Assembly: GCF_036373705.1 (NCBI RefSeq)
Contig: NC_089857.1
Location: 40,310,784-40,374,783, forward strand
Source of the DNA: Amia ocellicauda
Taxonomy: Eukaryota; Chordata; Actinopteri; Amiiformes; Amiidae
Reading direction: 5' to 3'
Length of the DNA stretch: 64,000 nucleotides
The translations under genes were made by a program, and so were the position numbers. Positions 59,401 to 64,000 of the stretch are shown piece after piece (position 1 is the first letter of the stretch; every line of letters starts with the position of its first letter). The notes below the pieces were generated by a model. That model made no database searches, was not told where the DNA came from, and worked only from the letters and a program-made list of their open reading frames with translations.

Positions 59401-61625
59401 TGGTGTACATAATATATATGTAAACAGGTGCATGTTTCATGGGTAAATCTTAAATTAAATATCCACCATAAAAAGGTGTGACTGATTTCATAACACTACA
59501 CTTCTAATGCCTATGAAATACCAACTGAATCAAACAATCCAGTTAGATGCCTTGAATTCTATCTCAAAGCCCCCAAATTAATAACCACATGTGATTGTGA
59601 AACACACCAGGGAGAGTTTCTTCATTTAGGAGTGATCTTTCACCGCTGGAGAGAGTCGGCAGCTTGATGGAGGACTTTGCTAAACAGTGCACTATTTGTT
59701 TTGGCAGCAAAGAGAACCATTGCCTTTAGCCTTCTGCGGCATCCAGTTATTAATCTACTGTGCCTGACACTGTACTTGGAGTGATTATTAACTTCTATAT
59801 ATTATAACAAACATAAGGTGCGTTAATAAACACGATGAGTGTTTCTGACCCGTTAACAGTTGAGACAGGTATGTACTGCAGCGTAAAACAGAGAAGAAAA
59901 CATAAACATACATAATTTTTTAATTTTACAAAGAATGAGAATGAAAATGCAACCATATTTCTAATCTGTCAGATAGAATTATGTTCCCTAAACATAACCA
60001 TTTAGGCAATATTGTGACATTTCAAACAACTTCAAATGAGTCCAGCATACTTTCTTCATATAGTGATATAAATATATAAAGCTGGGTTCGCCCTTAAACA
60101 CAAATAAATGTGGTTAAGATTCCCTTTATTTCTGCAATATTGCAAAACAAACAACTTCAATGCCCCTTGGTGTTTTAATCCTTGATTCCAGGGCTATTAA
60201 ATCATCCTAATGACTACTGAATATTTGACAAAGGCGCTACTCTGTTACTAGAGGCTGTTACAATCTGGAAAGGAATTAAATGTATTTTCTATTGGCCCCA
60301 TTATGGTATGATTGGTTTCCAAGAACGGTGCGGTACGAATGTAGGGTATTTTTCACCATACCCTTTTGGTACCAAACCAGTTAGAGGCTCGTAGAGGTAT
60401 GTTAGGATTCTGCACAAGATTGTTGACGGCCACTGAGTGATACACAACTCGGACGACAATAAGACCTTCTGTTCGGAGTTCGAAGCACTCGCTCTGTTTC
60501 AAGTCACTTCCATACTTCTCCCCGAGCCTATACTGACCTCAGGCCACAGTAGAACATTAGCTTATTTGCCTAGATTGCAACAAACCCAGCACAATCCGAA
60601 CAGATCTTCAGCGCGGCGCACAGAGCAGAGGACACCTGTGGAATCAGCCTTCACACCCAGAGATGCTGCAAAACACTATGTAAGCACTTTTAAGGATTGC
60701 ATTGCCACCAATGGGCATCTCACACGATACAGGTTTCTGAAAGGCAATCCAATAGAGAAGAATATTTTTACTGTGATTCACTGTCCAAGTAGCCTTATGT
60801 TAATTCGAAGCAATTATGGCCATATGTGTTATTAGAGCTTGTGAGCAGGCTTTAGGAAAGAAAACGAACGCATTGGAGAACATTACTGCAGCCTCTCAAG
60901 TTTCCACATCAGGTCTGAGCATCAGAGGGTCTTTCTTCTCTCTCGCTCTTGCAGCCTGTACTGAGGGGCCTGAAACTTATTTTATCATACCTTATTGTAC
61001 AAAAGATTTTTAAATGTATGGTATGGAATTACGGTACAGTATTTTATCCCAGTTCAAAAATGTACTGTACTGTACCACCCCCCTTGCTGATTCTCAACCC
61101 AAGGGATAATCACAAGATTAATTCCATATAACATTTAATACTAATAAAAAACAAATTCAATCTCATTATATACATATAACTGGACAACAAAACATTTGAC
61201 TGTCACGACTCGTGGCAGCATCTTTCTTGGCAGGGAATGTGTTTTGAGGTAAAAATAGAAACCAAATGTTCCATACAGTTGTTCCTCAACTTTTGGCACT
61301 GCTGATATTTTTTTTTTAGAAAGATCTGTCATTAAAGTATTTCAGTTCAGTTCAGTTTGAAAAACTACTGGTTTATCTCCATCTGAAAATATTTTGTAAA
61401 CCGTTATGCTAAATTATCTCCAAAAGGTTACTGCTTTCGTAGCAATGGTAGATGTTAAGCTGCTCAATATTGGCAACAAGTTTTACGGACTCTGTTTTTC
61501 AAAACCTGAGTATTATTTAATGTAGTATGTCATAGTTTTATAGATAGCTTTTTCCCCATACAGTGCCAACACACTCTCTACCACTGGTATTTGTTTTCCA
61601 AAAGGAATGCATTATGGGTATAAAA
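53442..61625. other. Long gene-free stretch upstream of GHR exon 3
   Basis: No exon could be supported. Contents noted: a Tc1-end-like TACTGCTCAAAA near 53794, a decayed dispersed repeat tail at 55424-55460, a short diverged tandem repeat at about 55508-55605, and a 132-codon plus-strand frame at 60437-60835 with no recognisable domain. The segment 58740-58920 is richer in GC and homeobox-type TAAT motifs and could be a conserved non-coding element. Confidence 0.4.
55508..55605. repeat. Diverged tandem repeat of an AGATATCTT motif
   Basis: Four units of about 22-24 bp around CAAGATTATCT, CAGATATCTT, GAGATATCTTG and CAGATATCACG. The core is palindromic. Confidence 0.6.
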
Positions 61626-61753
61626 TGTTAGCTTTGGAAAACAAAGTCATGTCAATGTCTTTGTGCTTGTTTCATATTCCTGTGGCTTTATTGTAAATGG
61701 TGTGAATTGTTACGTCACTGCCCTGCAATTATGTTTTCTCTGCTCAGTACTCA
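61626..61753 (+). repeat. Inverted duplication, arm A (128 bp)
   Basis: Matches the reverse complement of 62534-62662 across its full length apart from one inserted base (ACGTCAC here, ACGGTCAC in the other arm). It starts TGTTAGCTTTGG and ends CTCAGTACTCA. No TA duplication or terminal repeat is seen at its edges. Confidence 0.9.
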
Positions 61754-62299
61754 CCGTGAATTCACAATCATTTACTTTCGTTAAAGGTCTTCTGTAGACA
61801 ACACAAACCTTGAGCTGACTTGCTGTCCTGGATTTTTTCATTTTATTATTTTAATGTATTTATTTATAGATTTTTGTTATTATTTTTGAAACATCAAACT
61901 AATAACAAATGTTACTCATGTTATAAATATTTACTATATTAACTAAACAACAAACCTACTTCATGGAATTACACGTAAAAGTAATAATTAATACGAAGAT
62001 AAGAAATGTACAAAAATAGATGTTGTGACCACACTTTTTTTACAGCTTGGGAACAAACTGTACAGACACCATCTTCCACCTGTTAACCTCCCAATGCAGT
62101 GAAAGGACCTCAGCAAGAGGCAGAGTTCCCATATGGAATACTTATATACACCGATCAGCCATAACATAATGACCACTGACAGGTGAATAAGTGAATAACA
62201 CTGATAATCTCATTATCATGGCACCTGTCAGTGGGTGGGATATATTAGGCAGAAAGTGAACATTTTGTCCTCAAAGTTAATGTGTTAGAAGCAGGAAAA

Positions 62300-63139
62300 A
62301 TGGGCAAGCGTAAGGATCTGAGCGACTCTGACAAGGGCCAAATTGTGATGGCTAGACCACTGGGTCAGAGCATCTCCAAAACTGCAGCTCTTGTGGGGTG
62401 TTCCCGGTCTGCAGTGGTCAGTACCTATCAAAAGTGGTCCAAGGAAGGAAAAGCGGTGAACCGGCGACAGGGTCATGGGCGGCCAAGGCTCATTGATGCA
62501 CGTGGGGAGCGAAGGCTGGCCCGTGTGGTCCGATGAGTACTGAGCAGAGAAAACATAATTGCAGGGCAGTGACCGTAACAATTCACACCATTTACAATAA
62601 AGCCACAGGAATATGAAACAAGCACAAAGACATTGACATGACTTTGTTTTCCAAAGCTAACAGACGAGCTAATGTAGCTCAAATTGCTGAAAACGTTAAT
62701 GCTGGTTCTGATAGAAAGGTGTCAGAACACACAGTGCATCGCAGTTTGTTGCGTATGGGGCTGCGTAGCCGCAGACCAGTCAGGGTGCCCATGCTGACCC
62801 CTGTCCACTGCCGAAAGCACCTACAATGGGCACGTGAGCATCAGAACTGGACCACGGAGCAATGGAAGAAGGTGGCCTGGTCTGATGAATCATGAGTTCA
62901 AGGTGTTGACTTGGCCTCCAAATTCCCCAGATCTCAATCCAATCCAGCATCTGTGGGATGTGCTGGACAAACAAGTCCGCTCCATGGAGGCCCCACCTGG
63001 CAACTTACAGGACTTAAAGGATCTGCTGCTAACGTCTTGGTGCCAGATACCACAGCACACCTTCAGAGGTCTAGTGGAGTCCATGCCTCGACGGGTCAGG
63101 GCTGTTTTGGCGGCAAAAGGGGGACCTACACAATATTAG
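62300..63139 (+). pseudogene. Broken Tc1-like transposase
   Basis: Begins [20 protein letters not shown] with a paired-type helix-turn-helix, then runs into the inverted duplication after RLARVVR. It resumes at NRRANVAQIAE and continues to VAWSDES. The DDE core between SDES (first Asp) and EFKVLTWPPNSPDLNPI is deleted, which removes the second Asp. It ends AAKGGPTQY like the DD36E transposase. Not functional. Confidence 0.88.
62534..62662 (-). repeat. Inverted duplication, arm B (129 bp), inside a transposase
   Basis: Reverse-complement copy of 61626-61753, set exactly between the transposase segments RRLARVVR and NRRANVAQIAENVN. This arm interrupts an otherwise continuous element and is therefore the later insertion. 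Confidence 0.9.
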
Positions 63140-63178
63140 GCAGGTGGTCATAATGTTATGGTATGGCTGAACGGTGTA

Positions 63179-64000
63179 TTTACTACATACTATACATATA
63201 TGAACACATACTATAAATATCTATTTTGCTCTACTCTCCTCTATCGACAGACAACGTAGAAGTTGAATGACATTCTGTTAACTTTGCACGTACAATTAAT
63301 TCAACCGAGCAAACAGATTTCAAACAGACATTGTTATCAGCACATGCTACTTGTACGTCTTCTTGACAAACTCCAACGGCATTTTTGTTCACACTCATGA
63401 TGAAGCTATCAATAATTATACTTCAGTGGAGGGGCCAGGAATTCAAATGAACATGTATTAAGCATTAAAGAGCCTCTTACTCAGACATTGAAGGACTAGA
63501 TATGCATGGGAACGGAGTGAAGGATGTTAGTCTCCACTCATTCTCTGTTTAGCACTAAAACTCATCGTCATCTGTGAAATCTGTTCAACGAAAATGAAAA
63601 CCAGGAGCGAAAGGTCCAGACAGAGATCCAAATAAGATCAAAAAGAACAGGGGCCACTCAAAAATGAAATATAAAAGCTGGGGGATAGTTCAGATTATGC
63701 ATAGACACATATGGGCTGGCACTTAATCCTGTCCCTGAACAGCAAATGAAAGCCAGATGCTTCTGTGATGTAACTGGATACAAGAGAGAGAGAAAAGTGA
63801 ATCAAGTGTGATACCATCAGCTAAAGCCCCTGCAAATGGCATTACTAAGCAAAGAAAAGGTCTATTTACTGCTAGATACACAAGAGCTATTCACTCCACT
63901 TCCTCTTGGTAGATGCAAAACACAAACCATGAAATTCCAGCTCTGTGCCCCCACTGGCTCCATTTCAGCCACACTGACACTCGGTCCATGATAAATGTGT
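63179..64000. other. Right-edge stretch without recognised features
   Basis: No gene, repeat or exon was identified here. Confidence 0.45.

Larger units (their letters stand above)
62147..63178 (+). mobile_element. Tc1-like element with internal deletion and insertion
   Basis: 1028 bp (62149-63176) between TA dinucleotides. The terminal repeats begin CACCGATCAGCCATAACAT and end GTTATGGTATGGCTGAACGG; the right end carries small differences. It shares its 3' half and an identical internal deletion with the fragment at 50.2 kb. Confidence 0.85.

Noticed and set aside
60437..60835. 132-codon plus-strand ORF as a gene
   Set aside because: No recognisable domain, low-complexity surroundings and no splice context. 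It is kept only as a note.

Overview
The window is vertebrate genomic DNA: intron-rich genes, selenocysteine machinery, and abundant Tc1/mariner and non-LTR debris. The gene order (GHR, CCDC152, SELENOP, ZNF131, read from right to left) is the conserved vertebrate block that lies on human 5p12. The transposon set, the UGA-rich SELENOP and a growth hormone receptor lacking its third extracellular disulfide point to a ray-finned fish, probably a teleost. The species cannot be fixed from the sequence alone.

Layout. 1-10 kb: no host gene recognised; a CR1/L2-like LINE 3' end (about 4.3-4.56 kb) and a full-length Tc1/mariner element of DD36E spacing with an open transposase (6879-8099). 10-16 kb: ZNF131 on the minus strand (six coding exons, 567 aa, BTB plus six zinc fingers), with a GC-rich promoter holding an RFX-type X-box. 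16-20.4 kb: intergenic, with a 297-bp Tc1-type MITE. 20.4-25.2 kb: SELENOP on the plus strand (382 aa, 16 in-frame UGA codons), with a TATA/HNF4-type promoter and two candidate SECIS hairpins. 25.36-29.15 kb: CCDC152 on the minus strand, tail to tail with SELENOP (eight coding exons, 246 aa), with a promoter holding a tandem 41-bp NF-Y module and an NRF1 site. 29.8-38.7 kb: gene-free. 39.06-48.57 kb: GHR on the minus strand (eight coding exons; signal-peptide exon not found). 48.6-64 kb: probably the 5' intron or upstream region of GHR, carrying three adjacent Tc1-like elements of three families (50.2-53.4 kb), a deleted Tc1-like element (62.15-63.18 kb) and a 128-bp inverted duplication.

The host genes are individually known. 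Least expected are: (i) the forced antisense overlap of the CCDC152 3' UTR with SELENOP SECIS2; (ii) a near-identical inverted copy of flanking DNA inside a broken transposase; (iii) a 50-nt near-perfect hairpin in the GHR 5' intron; (iv) a symmetrical, skippable GHR exon 3. No unknown multigene system was found. Exon boundaries were read by eye from splice sites, phase continuity and remembered family sequences, not from alignments.
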